Shown: positions 9,199 through 16,677 of the stretch, piece by piece | Numbering within the stretch: the first letter of the stretch is position 1 | How the letters are laid out: every line of letters begins with the position of its first letter | DNA from: Flavobacteriales bacterium UBA1531 | GTDB taxonomy: Bacteria; Bacteroidota; Bacteroidia; Flavobacteriales_D; Sanyastnellaceae | Assembly (NCBI GenBank): GCA_002323795.1 | Contig: DCPZ01000024.1 | Span: 19,805-60,450, forward strand | Direction: 5' to 3' | DNA: 40,646 nucleotides | Program-made: the position numbers and the translations under genes | Notes under the pieces: generated by a model | What the model was told of the DNA's origin: nothing | What the model saw: only the letters and a program-made list of their open reading frames with translations | Database searches by the model: none

Positions 9199-9564
9199 CT
9201 AGCGGTGGTCTTCGAGAGGTTCTTTGTCTCCCGAACAGCTTGCTCCATCACGGTACTTGCAACATTCGTGAAGATTCGCGTAGGCTTCATCGGACGCCTT
9301 AACCTTATCCGTATCATGGCCTGCATCTGCTACCAATTGATGGATGGCTTTCTCCTGAATCTTATTCGTTTTGTACGCTACCGCCAGCTGTTTTGATTCA
9401 ATATTCCAGTCGGCCATGATGATCCCCGAGATATCCAAGGATTTTTCAATTCTGTTTTCGCACATTCCACAGAGTCCAGAAACTCCAAAGGAAAGCTCCG
9501 CCTTTTTTTGAGCTGAAGCCACGAGTCCCATGAACACGAAAAAGAAGAGTGTACAATATTTCAT
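9199..9564 (-). CDS. Secreted heavy-metal-associated (HMA) domain protein
   Basis: The 121-residue protein has a signal peptide (residues 1-18, ending ASAQ). An HMA ferredoxin-like domain follows, with the metal-binding pair C32 and C35 in GLCGMCENRIE. A short cysteine-rich tail holds C101, C102 and C110 (HECCKYRDGASC). HMA domains bind soft metal ions such as copper through CxxC. Because it is exported and encoded directly before a TonB-dependent receptor, it may deliver metal to the receptor or sequester it in the periplasm; this is inference. TCAATTTG at 9597-9590 on the minus strand fits the -7 consensus and could drive the two-gene operon. Confidence 0.82.
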   Translation of the reverse strand: MKYCTLFFFVFMGLVASAQKKAELSFGVSGLCGMCENRIEKSLDISGIIMADWNIESKQLAVAYKTNKIQEKAIHQLVADAGHDTDKVKASDEAYANLHECCKYRDGASCSGDKEPLEDHR

Positions 9565-9589
9565 TATAGCAAGATACGAATTTCTGGAC

Positions 9590-9597
9590 CAAATTGA
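9590..9597 (-). promoter_or_regulatory. Candidate -7 element for the HMA-receptor operon
   Basis: TCAATTTG on the minus strand matches TAnnTTTG at all but one defined position. It lies 25 bases before the ATG of the HMA protein gene. No convincing -33 TTG is at the usual spacing. Confidence 0.3.
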
Positions 9598-9629
9598 GCT
9601 TCGTCAGACCCAAAAGAAGCAAATGCAAA

Positions 9630-10379
9630 TCATTCTCCGTCTGCTGAAGCCTTCAAAAAGTCGCGATTCATGCGTGCAATGTTACTCAAATCGATTCCTT
9701 TTGGACATTCCACAGCGCAGGCACCTGTGTTCGTGCAGTTTCCGAAACCCTCTTCATCCATCTGGTCGACCATGCGTTTCACGCGCGAGGCCCGCTCAGG
9801 CTGCCCCTGAGGTAAAAGGGCGAATTGGGAGACTTTTGCTGAAACAAACAACATCGCCGATGCATTCTTACATGAGGCAACACAAGCACCGCAACCGATG
9901 CATGTGGCAGCGCTAAACGCCTCGTCCGCGACAGGTTTAGGAACCGGAATAGCATTTGCATCCAGGGTCTCGCCGGACGTATTCACTGAAACGTATCCTC
10001 CTGATTGAATGATGCGGTCAAATGCACTTCGATCCACCGCGAGGTCTTTCACTACCGGGAATGCGGATGCTCTCCATGGCTCAATGGTAATTTCGTCGCC
10101 GTCCTTGAATGATCGCATGTGCAATTGACACGTTGTTACGCCTCGGCCTGGACCATGTGCCTCCCCATTGATGAACATGGAGCACATTCCACAGATTCCT
10201 TCGCGGCAGTCGTGATCAAAGGCGATGGGGTCTCCTCCATCGCGAATGATTTGATCGTTGAGCATGTCAATCATCTCTAAGAAAGACATGTCCGGAGAAA
10301 CTCCAAAAACGGGATATGCCTCCATGCGACCCTTGTCTTCTGGGCCATTTTGTCTCCAAACGTTGAGTGTCAAATCCAT
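9630..10379 (-). CDS. sdhB: Succinate dehydrogenase/fumarate reductase iron-sulfur subunit
   Basis: This 249-residue subunit passes electrons from the flavoprotein to quinone in respiratory complex II. The plant-type [2Fe-2S] ligands are C58, C63, C66 and C84. The C-terminal ferredoxin-like domain has C160-x2-C163-x2-C166-x3-C170 and C215-x5-C221-x3-C225, which supply the [3Fe-4S] and [4Fe-4S] clusters. The gene is last in a sdhC-sdhA-sdhB operon, with a 7-base gap after sdhA. The gene order and single cytochrome subunit are those of the B-type enzymes of Bacteroidota and epsilonproteobacteria; direction (succinate oxidation or fumarate reduction) cannot be read from sequence, although an aerobic lifestyle would favour oxidation. 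Confidence 0.95.
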   Translation of the reverse strand: MDLTLNVWRQNGPEDKGRMEAYPVFGVSPDMSFLEMIDMLNDQIIRDGGDPIAFDHDCREGICGMCSMFINGEAHGPGRGVTTCQLHMRSFKDGDEITIEPWRASAFPVVKDLAVDRSAFDRIIQSGGYVSVNTSGETLDANAIPVPKPVADEAFSAATCIGCGACVASCKNASAMLFVSAKVSQFALLPQGQPERASRVKRMVDQMDEEGFGNCTNTGACAVECPKGIDLSNIARMNRDFLKASADGE

Positions 10380-10386
10380 ATCTCTA

Positions 10387-12393
10387 TTATTTGTAGCTCC
10401 TCTGCTTCAATTCAATATTTTCAAACCTCAGCTCCTCCTTGTGTAGCTTCGCCTCTTTCGGATCTCCAGTGTACTCCCAAGCAGACACGAAAGTGAATTG
10501 CTCGTCGTCACGCAAAGCCTCACCCTCTGGTGTTTGATGCTCCTCACGGAAGTGCCCTCCGCAAGATTCTTCACGCTCAAGAGCGTCCTTGCACATCAGT
10601 TCCCCAAGCTCAAGAAGATCCGCTACACGACCTGCCTTGTCCAGCTCTGGATTGAAACCATCGTCAGAACCCGGCACACGGACATCGGCCCAGAATTCGG
10701 CTCGCAACAAACGGATGTCTTCTATGGCTTTGTTCAGTCCTTCAGCATTGCGCGACATACCGCATTCGTTCCACATGATCCGACCAAGTCGGCGATGGAA
10801 ATCATCCACCGGTTTGGTACCATTGTTATTGATCAAATGGTTTATGCGTTCTTTCACTTCCTTCTCTGCTTCATTGAATTCAGCGGAGTCAGTTGAAATC
10901 CCTCCGGTTCGAATGTCTTGCGAGAGGTAATCACCAATGGTGTAAGGCAATACAAAATAGCCGTCAGCCAAACCTTGCATCAAAGCTGAAGCACCAAGCC
11001 GGTTTGCTCCGTGATCTGAAAAATTTGCCTCGCCTGCTGCATAGAGACCAGGGACAGAAGTCATCAAGTTGTAGTCAACCCACAAACCTCCCATCGTGTA
11101 GTGCACTGCGGGATAAATTTTCATCGGAGACTCGTATGGATCATCTGCAGCGATTTGCTTGTACATGTCGAAAAGGTTGCCATACTTGGCTTTCACGACT
11201 TGTTTTCCCAATTCCGTAATTTCTGTCGAGGAAGGATTCTTGAGCCCGCGAATATTCCCCTCTGTCTTTCCGTATCGCTGGATAGCACTGGCATAATCCA
11301 AGAATACGGCTTCGCCTGTTTCGTTTACTCCAAAACCAGCATCACAGCGCTCTTTGGCAGCGCGCGAGGCAACATCACGTGGCACGAGGTTGCCAAATGC
11401 AGGGTAACGGCGCTCGAGGTAATAGTCGCGATCCTCTTCTGCAATTTCAATCGCCTGCTTTGTGCCTTTTCGAATGGCTTCAGCATCTTCTTTTTTGGCC
11501 GGAACCCAGATGCGCCCGTCATTTCTCAACGACTCGGACATCAAAGTCAATTTTGATTGGTGCTCTCCTGAAACAGGTATGCAAGTTGGGTGAATTTGAG
11601 TGAAACACGGATTTGCCATGAACGCTCCTTTCTTGTGAGCCTTCCAAGATGCCGATACATTTGACCCCATGGCGTTGGTGCTTAAAAAGAAGACATTGCC
11701 GTATCCCCCCGACGCAAGAACGACGGCGTGTGCGGCGTGCCTTTCCAATTCTCCCGTAACTAGATTCCGGGCGATGATGCCTCGGCACTTGCCATCAACC
11801 ATAACCACGTCCATCATCTCGTGGCGGGTAAACATTTCCACTTTGCCCTTCGATATCTGTCGGCTCAATGCAGAATACGCTCCAAGCAACAGCTGTTGTC
11901 CTGTTTGTCCCTTCGCGTAAAAGGTTCTAGAAACTTGGACTCCCCCGAAGCTCCTGTTATCCAAAAGCCCCCCGTACTCTCGAGCAAAAGGCACCCCCTG
12001 CGCAACGCATTGATCAATGATGTTGGTCGAAACTTCTGCCAGTCTATGCACGTTGCCCTCCCGACTCCGATAGTCTCCACCCTTGACAGTATCATAAAAA
12101 AGTCGGTAAACCGAATCACCATCATTTTGGTAATTCTTCGCAGCGTTGATTCCACCTTGAGCTGCGATCGAGTGGGCTCTTCGCGGAGAATCCTGAAAAC
12201 AAAATGCTTTCACGTTGTAGCCCATCTCACCAAGGGATGCCGCGGCCGAACTTCCTGCCAATCCTGTTCCGACTACAATAACATCAATGAGTCGCTTGTT
12301 CGCTGGATTGACGAGGTTAATGTTGTTTTTGTGAGACGTCCACTTCTCCGCCAGTGGCCCTTCAGGTATCTTAGAATCTAGCATCTTGGTCAT
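10387..12393 (-). CDS. sdhA: Succinate dehydrogenase/fumarate reductase flavoprotein subunit
   Basis: The 668-residue flavoprotein oxidises succinate to fumarate (or the reverse). An N-terminal FAD-binding Rossmann motif reads VVGTGLAGSSAAASLGEMG. RAHSIAAQGGINAA follows, where the histidine is the expected covalent FAD attachment site. Further features are the capping-domain segment HPTCIPVSGEHQ and the C-terminal helical domain. It lies 3 bases after sdhC and 7 bases before sdhB, so the operon is probably translationally coupled. The length and the HSIAAQGG motif agree with the B-type enzymes of Bacteroidota. Confidence 0.96.
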   Translation of the reverse strand: MTKMLDSKIPEGPLAEKWTSHKNNINLVNPANKRLIDVIVVGTGLAGSSAAASLGEMGYNVKAFCFQDSPRRAHSIAAQGGINAAKNYQNDGDSVYRLFYDTVKGGDYRSREGNVHRLAEVSTNIIDQCVAQGVPFAREYGGLLDNRSFGGVQVSRTFYAKGQTGQQLLLGAYSALSRQISKGKVEMFTRHEMMDVVMVDGKCRGIIARNLVTGELERHAAHAVVLASGGYGNVFFLSTNAMGSNVSASWKAHKKGAFMANPCFTQIHPTCIPVSGEHQSKLTLMSESLRNDGRIWVPAKKEDAEAIRKGTKQAIEIAEEDRDYYLERRYPAFGNLVPRDVASRAAKERCDAGFGVNETGEAVFLDYASAIQRYGKTEGNIRGLKNPSSTEITELGKQVVKAKYGNLFDMYKQIAADDPYESPMKIYPAVHYTMGGLWVDYNLMTSVPGLYAAGEANFSDHGANRLGASALMQGLADGYFVLPYTIGDYLSQDIRTGGISTDSAEFNEAEKEVKERINHLINNNGTKPVDDFHRRLGRIMWNECGMSRNAEGLNKAIEDIRLLRAEFWADVRVPGSDDGFNPELDKAGRVADLLELGELMCKDALEREESCGGHFREEHQTPEGEALRDDEQFTFVSAWEYTGDPKEAKLHKEELRFENIELKQRSYK

Positions 12394-12396
12394 CTG

Positions 12397-13086
12397 TTAA
12401 AGCTGGTTGACATAGAGGAACACAGGAATGCTCGCGAACAACAAAGGCACACCAATTCCAAACAGGTAACCCGTTTTTTCGATGATAGGAGTGTATCTCG
12501 GGTGGCGCAGCCCCAGAGACTGAAAGCCACTCTGGAATCCGTGCACCAAATGAAAAGATAAGGCTGCCTGCGCAAGAACATATCCTACGACTGCAATCAA
12601 ACCAATGGAATTCTCTGGTGAGAAAAAAGCCAAAACTACCGTATGTAAATCTTTCAAACCCGCATGCATCGGCATTTCTCCAAAATGCATCTTATACCAG
12701 AAAGTCTGCATGTGGCTTACTAAAAACACCGCAATGATCGTCCCCAGAATGCCCATATTACGGCTGGACCAACTCGCATTCGCTGAACCTTTCTCCTTCA
12801 CATAACCCACTGGGCGGGATTTTCGATTTCGCATGGACAACATGATTCCATCAACGATGTGAAACAACACGCTCGCATAGGTCAAGTAACTGAGAATCTT
12901 GACCAACGGAAATGTGGTCATGAACTCCGCATATTCATTGAATGCCTGTTGTCCTTTTGCCCCTTGTATGAAAAGCTGAAGATTCCCCGCCAAATGCCCT
13001 AAAAGAAAAGTACATAAAAAAAGGCCAGTCAGTGCCATCAGGTACTTTTTGGCCAAAGACGATTTTAAAAATCCGTTGTTGCTCAT
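12397..13086 (-). CDS. sdhC: Succinate dehydrogenase cytochrome b subunit (B-type, fused)
   Basis: This 229-residue membrane subunit has about five hydrophobic segments, for example LMALTGLFLCTFLLGHLAG near the N-terminus and LFGIGVPLLFASIPVFLYV at the C-terminus. Histidines within the membrane segments (GHLAG, YASVLFHIVDG, FLVSHMQ, FHLVHGF) are candidate ligands for two haems. A single long subunit in place of SdhC plus SdhD is typical of B-type complex II. It opens the operon and is preceded by a good Bacteroidota-type promoter (13106-13136). Confidence 0.93.
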   Translation of the reverse strand: MSNNGFLKSSLAKKYLMALTGLFLCTFLLGHLAGNLQLFIQGAKGQQAFNEYAEFMTTFPLVKILSYLTYASVLFHIVDGIMLSMRNRKSRPVGYVKEKGSANASWSSRNMGILGTIIAVFLVSHMQTFWYKMHFGEMPMHAGLKDLHTVVLAFFSPENSIGLIAVVGYVLAQAALSFHLVHGFQSGFQSLGLRHPRYTPIIEKTGYLFGIGVPLLFASIPVFLYVNQL

Positions 13087-13105
13087 TGCAGTCAGGTTCG
13101 ACCCG

Positions 13106-13136
13106 TAAAGTTAACGCTAGAAGGCCGCCGCACCAA
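13106..13136 (-). promoter_or_regulatory. Candidate promoter of the sdhCAB operon
   Basis: On the minus strand TTG (13136-13134) is followed after 20 bases by TAACTTTA (13113-13106). These match the Bacteroidota -33 TTG and -7 TAnnTTTG elements with one mismatch. The -7 element ends 19 bases before the sdhC ATG, giving a short leader. This is the best-formed two-part promoter I found in the window. Confidence 0.5.
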
Positions 13137-13182
13137 CGGAAGATGCAGGAAGAGCCAATTCTCGGTTATCAATCGAAGAAAT

Positions 13183-13209
13183 GGGGGCGAGTTTTTGTAT
13201 CTCGCCCCC
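13183..13209 (-). terminator. Strong stem-loop downstream of ssb
   Basis: GGGGGCGAG (13183-13191) and CTCGCCCCC (13201-13209) form a perfect 9-bp GC-rich stem with a 9-base T-rich loop. It begins 11 bases beyond the ssb stop codon. The minus-strand sequence after it (ATTTCTTCG) lacks a strong T run, so it may be an atypical terminator or an mRNA-stabilising hairpin. It also insulates the sdh promoter from ssb. Confidence 0.55.
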
Positions 13210-13220
13210 AAGCCAACAGC

Positions 13221-13571
13221 TTAACCTTCCTTATCGTGACGCCGATCGAGCATGAGCATTTCACCCGCCACCACCTCAGTCACGTATCGCGTCTGCCCTT
13301 CAGCATCCTCATAAGTCCGGTAAGCCAGTCGACCTTCGATGGCAATTTCAGCACCCTTTTGCAAGTATTGACCTGCAATCTCCGCAAGAGCACCCCAAGT
13401 GACAACATCGTGCCACTGGGTGCGCTCCACACGTTCACCTTCACCATTGCGGAAAACCTCATTGGTCGCCACAGGAAAAGTGCACTTTACTTTGCCTTCA
13501 TCAAAGCTCATCAAATCGGGATCTTTCCCGAGTCGTCCAATCAGTTGGACCTTGTTTCTCAATGCATTCAT
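13221..13571 (-). CDS. ssb: Short single-stranded DNA-binding protein
   Basis: With the ATG at 13571 the protein has 116 residues and starts MNALRNKVQLIGRLGKDPD, the normal beginning of the SSB OB-fold. A longer frame from a TTG at 13592 is possible but less likely. The OB-fold covers nearly the whole protein (GRLGKDPD, WHDVVTWG, GRLAYRTYED). The usual flexible linker and the acidic C-terminal tip that recruits partner proteins are missing: it ends LDRRHDKEG. It therefore resembles the tail-less second SSB found in many Bacteroidota, and the main replicative SSB is expected elsewhere. CAAGTTTG (13597-13590) is a candidate -7 element. Confidence 0.9.
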   Translation of the reverse strand: MNALRNKVQLIGRLGKDPDLMSFDEGKVKCTFPVATNEVFRNGEGERVERTQWHDVVTWGALAEIAGQYLQKGAEIAIEGRLAYRTYEDAEGQTRYVTEVVAGEMLMLDRRHDKEG

Positions 13572-13589
13572 TTGTTTGTAATTCTGGGA

Positions 13590-13597
13590 CAAACTTG
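13590..13597 (-). promoter_or_regulatory. Candidate -7 element for ssb
   Basis: CAAGTTTG on the minus strand matches TAnnTTTG at all but one defined position and ends 18 bases before the preferred ssb ATG at 13571. Its position overlaps the alternative TTG start at 13592, which argues against that start. Confidence 0.3.
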
Positions 13598-13659
13598 CGG
13601 CTGAGAAAACGCATTAATCGTATCCGTTACGGCTTGATTCAGCATCGTATGGTAAGGAT

Positions 13660-13671
13660 TTGCAATTGCAT
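13660..13671. repeat. Palindromic 12-mer TTGCAATTGCAT, copy 1
   Basis: The 12-mer contains the perfect palindrome TGCAATTGCA (13661-13670). The identical 12-mer occurs at 19245-19256. Both copies lie in divergent intergenic regions, here between ssb and gltX, 57 bases before the gltX start. Function is unknown; it may be a binding site or chance. Confidence 0.3.
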
Positions 13672-13700
13672 GCATTTTTCAACAGCAGCATTCCACCGCC

Positions 13701-13708
13701 TATCTTTG
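13701..13708 (+). promoter_or_regulatory. Candidate -7 element for gltX
   Basis: TATCTTTG is an exact match to TAnnTTTG and ends 19 bases before the gltX ATG. The -33 region has only a T-rich stretch (13675-13679) at about the right distance. Confidence 0.45.
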
Positions 13709-13727
13709 CCGCTGAAATTGCAACATC

Positions 13728-15245
13728 ATGTCAGCACCCGTTCGCGTTCGTTTTGCTCCAAGTCCCACTGGCCCTCTGCACATGGGTGGTGTCAGAACCG
13801 CTCTGTTCAACTACCTCTTTGCTAGAAAGAACAGAGGAACATTCATTTTGCGCATCGAAGACACAGACCAAAACAGATTCGTAGAGGGTGCCGAAGCGTA
13901 CATTGAGGAATCACTAAAATGGTGTGGATTCCAACCCGATGAAGGAACCAAAGCCGGTGGAAACCACGGTCCCTATCGACAATCAGAGCGGAGCGATTTG
14001 TACCTCAGTGAATTGAATAATTTGCTCGAAAGTGGTCATGCATACAAGGCATTTGATTCCGCTGAAGAAATTGCGACCAAACGAACACAAGCAGAAGCCG
14101 CAGGCGAAATCTGGCAGTACGATGTCACAACGCGTCAAAATATGCGCAATTCGCTCACAATGAGCCAGGAAGACCTTGCCCGTCTTGAATCAGAAGGACA
14201 CGCTTATACCATACGATTCAAAATGCCTGAAAACATCCGAGATGTGCTGGTATCCGATGAAATACGAGGTGAAATCCATGTATCGTCAGCGGTTTTGGAC
14301 GACAAGGTTCTGATGAAAGCTGACGGCCTTCCCACTTATCATTTGGCGAACGTGGTAGACGATCACCATATGGCAATCAGCCATGTCATTCGAGGAGAGG
14401 AATGGCTGCCAAGTGCTCCATTGCATGTTCTGCTCTACGAAGCGTTCGGTTGGACGCCACCTGCATTTGCACATTTGCCATTGATTCTGAAACCCACAGG
14501 CAATGGAAAGTTGAGCAAGCGAGATGGAGACAAGGGCGGGTTCCCGATTTTTCCATTGTCATGGACAGACCCCAAAACGGGTCACATTTCAAAAGGCTAC
14601 AAGGAAAATGGTTACTTGCCTGAAGCATTTCTCAATATGCTCTTGCTACTCGGTTGGAGCAGTGGCGACGAACGGGAATTATACGATTTAGAAGAGGCCG
14701 TTGAGGCTTTTTCAATGCAACAGGTGACGAAATCTGGTGCACGGTTTAATCCTGACAAGGCCATTTGGTTCAACGAACAGTATCTCCGATCAGGAGACTC
14801 AAGTCGTTGGATCCAAAGGCTGAAAGAATTGAATGCGTCGACCATGGATGACTGGACCGATTCGAAATGTCAACAGGTTTTGGATATGATGTTGGAGCGT
14901 GTTCAATTTCTCCATGAAGTGGGCAATCACACCTATTTATTTGCAGCGCCTGAATCCTTTGATGAAAAGTTAATTCGCAAAAAATGGAAGCCCGAAACGG
15001 CCGGATACCTGAATGATTTAAAGGCCGTGCTCAATGACATAGAGCCCTTCGAATCAACTATCATCGAAGATCAATTCAAAGCGTTTTTAACGTCACGTGA
15101 GCTCGGCTTTGGCGCCGTTTTATTGCCATTCAGAATTGCGCTGACCGGTACTGGAGGGGGGCCATCTATGTTCGACTTTGCTGAGTTTTTAGGCAAGTCT
15201 CAAACCTTGAGCCGACTCGACGCAGCGATTAAGAAGCTCGGGTGA
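13728..15245 (+). CDS. gltX: Glutamate-tRNA ligase
   Basis: The 505-residue class I aminoacyl-tRNA synthetase charges tRNA-Glu with glutamate. The HIGH-type signature is PSPTGPLHMGG near residues 11-21, and the KMSKS-type signature is KLSKRDGDKG. Between them lie the glutamate-specific segments RGEEWLPSAPLHVLLYEAFGW and the stem-contact domain; the last third is the anticodon-binding helical domain. The start is fixed by the conserved MSAPVRVRFAPSPTG. It stands alone, convergent with the CoA-transferase genes (6-base gap). Confidence 0.97.
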   Translation: MSAPVRVRFAPSPTGPLHMGGVRTALFNYLFARKNRGTFILRIEDTDQNRFVEGAEAYIEESLKWCGFQPDEGTKAGGNHGPYRQSERSDLYLSELNNLLESGHAYKAFDSAEEIATKRTQAEAAGEIWQYDVTTRQNMRNSLTMSQEDLARLESEGHAYTIRFKMPENIRDVLVSDEIRGEIHVSSAVLDDKVLMKADGLPTYHLANVVDDHHMAISHVIRGEEWLPSAPLHVLLYEAFGWTPPAFAHLPLILKPTGNGKLSKRDGDKGGFPIFPLSWTDPKTGHISKGYKENGYLPEAFLNMLLLLGWSSGDERELYDLEEAVEAFSMQQVTKSGARFNPDKAIWFNEQYLRSGDSSRWIQRLKELNASTMDDWTDSKCQQVLDMMLERVQFLHEVGNHTYLFAAPESFDEKLIRKKWKPETAGYLNDLKAVLNDIEPFESTIIEDQFKAFLTSRELGFGAVLLPFRIALTGTGGGPSMFDFAEFLGKSQTLSRLDAAIKKLG

Positions 15246-15251
15246 ATCACC

Positions 15252-15908
15252 TCAAGCAATGTCCATCTCCGGCACATGACTGGGGACGACTAAATGGCCC
15301 GCTGTGGCCTCTTTAATGGCCTCTACCGTCACTCCTGGAGCGCGCTCAACAAGATGAAAAGCACCGCCCTTGACGTCTAAAACAGCCATGTTGGTAACCA
15401 CTCGTTTCACACAGCCGACCCCGGTAAGCGGCAAACTGCAATTGGACAATAGTTTTGATTCACCGGCCCTGTTGGTGTGCATCATGGCTACGATAATATT
15501 ATCAGCGCTGGCAACCAAATCCATGGCTCCACCCATTCCTTTCACCATTTTTCCGGGAATCTTCCAATTCGCAATGTCCCCATTTTGGGCCACTTCCATG
15601 GCTCCTAAAACCGTAAGCTGAACATGCTGGCCACGAATCATCGCAAATGAGGCCGCGCTATCAAAATACACGGCTCCGGGCATTGCTGTGATGGTCTGTT
15701 TGCCAGCATTGATCAAATCCGCATCCTCTTCGCCTTCAAAGGGGAATGGACCCATACCCAAAATTCCATTTTCCGATTGAAACTCCACCTCCATTCCTTG
15801 AGGAATGAAGTTAGCCACCAAAGTAGGAATGCCAATACCCAAATTGACATACCAACCATTCCGTACTTCCTGAGCGATGCGCTTTGCGATGCTATTTTTA
15901 TCTAACAT
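15252..15908 (-). CDS. scoB: 3-oxoacid CoA-transferase subunit B
   Basis: The 218-residue beta subunit pairs with the upstream alpha subunit to move CoA from succinyl-CoA to acetoacetate or a similar 3-oxoacid. The catalytic glutamate motif SENGILG is present with E46, the residue that forms the glutamyl-CoA intermediate in the family. GIGIPTLVANFIP near the N-terminus is also characteristic. The gene follows subunit A after 10 bases. Role: ketone-body use or branched-chain/aromatic degradation; the exact substrate cannot be told. Confidence 0.92.
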   Translation of the reverse strand: MLDKNSIAKRIAQEVRNGWYVNLGIGIPTLVANFIPQGMEVEFQSENGILGMGPFPFEGEEDADLINAGKQTITAMPGAVYFDSAASFAMIRGQHVQLTVLGAMEVAQNGDIANWKIPGKMVKGMGGAMDLVASADNIIVAMMHTNRAGESKLLSNCSLPLTGVGCVKRVVTNMAVLDVKGGAFHLVERAPGVTVEAIKEATAGHLVVPSHVPEMDIA

Positions 15909-15918
15909 GAGTGTCTAA

Positions 15919-16629
15919 TTAAGCAGATTCCCGGGTTTGGACCGTACGCTGTTCAATGCGCTTGTCATAATGGTTGCCCTGATAAATCCGCTGCACAAAA
16001 ATCCCTGGGGTTTGGATTTCATTGGGGTCGAGGGTTCCTAGAGGAACCAACTCTTCCACTTCAGCAACAGTAATCTTGCCCGCCATGGCCATCATGGGAT
16101 TGAAATTCCGGGCTGTTGCTTTGAAGACCAAATTGCCAGCGACGTCGCCTTTCCACGCTTTCACAAACGCAAAGTCTGCAGTCAGAGCTGATTCCAAAAT
16201 ATGCGGCTTGCCATCGAACTCTCGCACTTCTTTGCCTTCCGCTACCTCGGTTCCAAATCCCGCAGGCGTGTAAAATGCTGGGATTCCTGCGCCACCCGCT
16301 CGACATCTTTCAGCGAGAGAGCCTTGGGGGATCAAATCCACTTCCAACTCCCCGCTCAGCATTTGCCTTTCAAACTCATCATTCTCCCCGACATAAGAAG
16401 AAATCATTTTCCTGATTTGACGCTTTTGAAGCAACAAACCCAATCCAAAGTCGTCAACACCAGCATTGTTGGAAATGCAGGTCAAGTCATTCACTTCAAG
16501 CCTCACCAATTCCGCGATGCTGCACTCCGGAATTCCACACAGTCCAAATCCACCGAGCATAAAGGTCATGCCGCTTTGCACGCCTTCACAAGCGGCTGCC
16601 GGTCCTTCTACGGTTTTTGATATTGCCAT
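15919..16629 (-). CDS. scoA: 3-oxoacid CoA-transferase subunit A
   Basis: The 236-residue alpha subunit has the typical glycine-rich segment GGFGLCGIPE near residues 26-35, the segment LTCISNNAGVDDFGLGLLL, and PAFYTPAGFGTEVAEGKE in the middle. The N-terminus MAISKTVEGPAAACEGVQSG is normal for bacterial SCOT A subunits. It lies 48 bases after the PBP1A gene on the same strand, so it may be read through from there, but functional coupling is unlikely. I see no clear promoter in the gap. Confidence 0.92.
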   Translation of the reverse strand: MAISKTVEGPAAACEGVQSGMTFMLGGFGLCGIPECSIAELVRLEVNDLTCISNNAGVDDFGLGLLLQKRQIRKMISSYVGENDEFERQMLSGELEVDLIPQGSLAERCRAGGAGIPAFYTPAGFGTEVAEGKEVREFDGKPHILESALTADFAFVKAWKGDVAGNLVFKATARNFNPMMAMAGKITVAEVEELVPLGTLDPNEIQTPGIFVQRIYQGNHYDKRIEQRTVQTRESA

Positions 16630-16677
16630 GATTGATCGTTTAATGCTTCTACGGTAGCTGTCGTTTCTTTTTCAAAT

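Noticed and set aside
11821..12381. 186-codon plus-strand open frame inside sdhA
   Set aside because: It lies opposite the FAD-binding region of sdhA, and the translation has no family features.
13572..13592. TTG start for ssb adding seven residues
   Set aside because: The ATG at 13571 matches the family N-terminus, and a candidate -7 element overlaps the TTG.
15229..15256. Terminator between gltX and scoB
   Set aside because: Only GGTG/CACC (four pairs, three-base loop) is present, with no T run.
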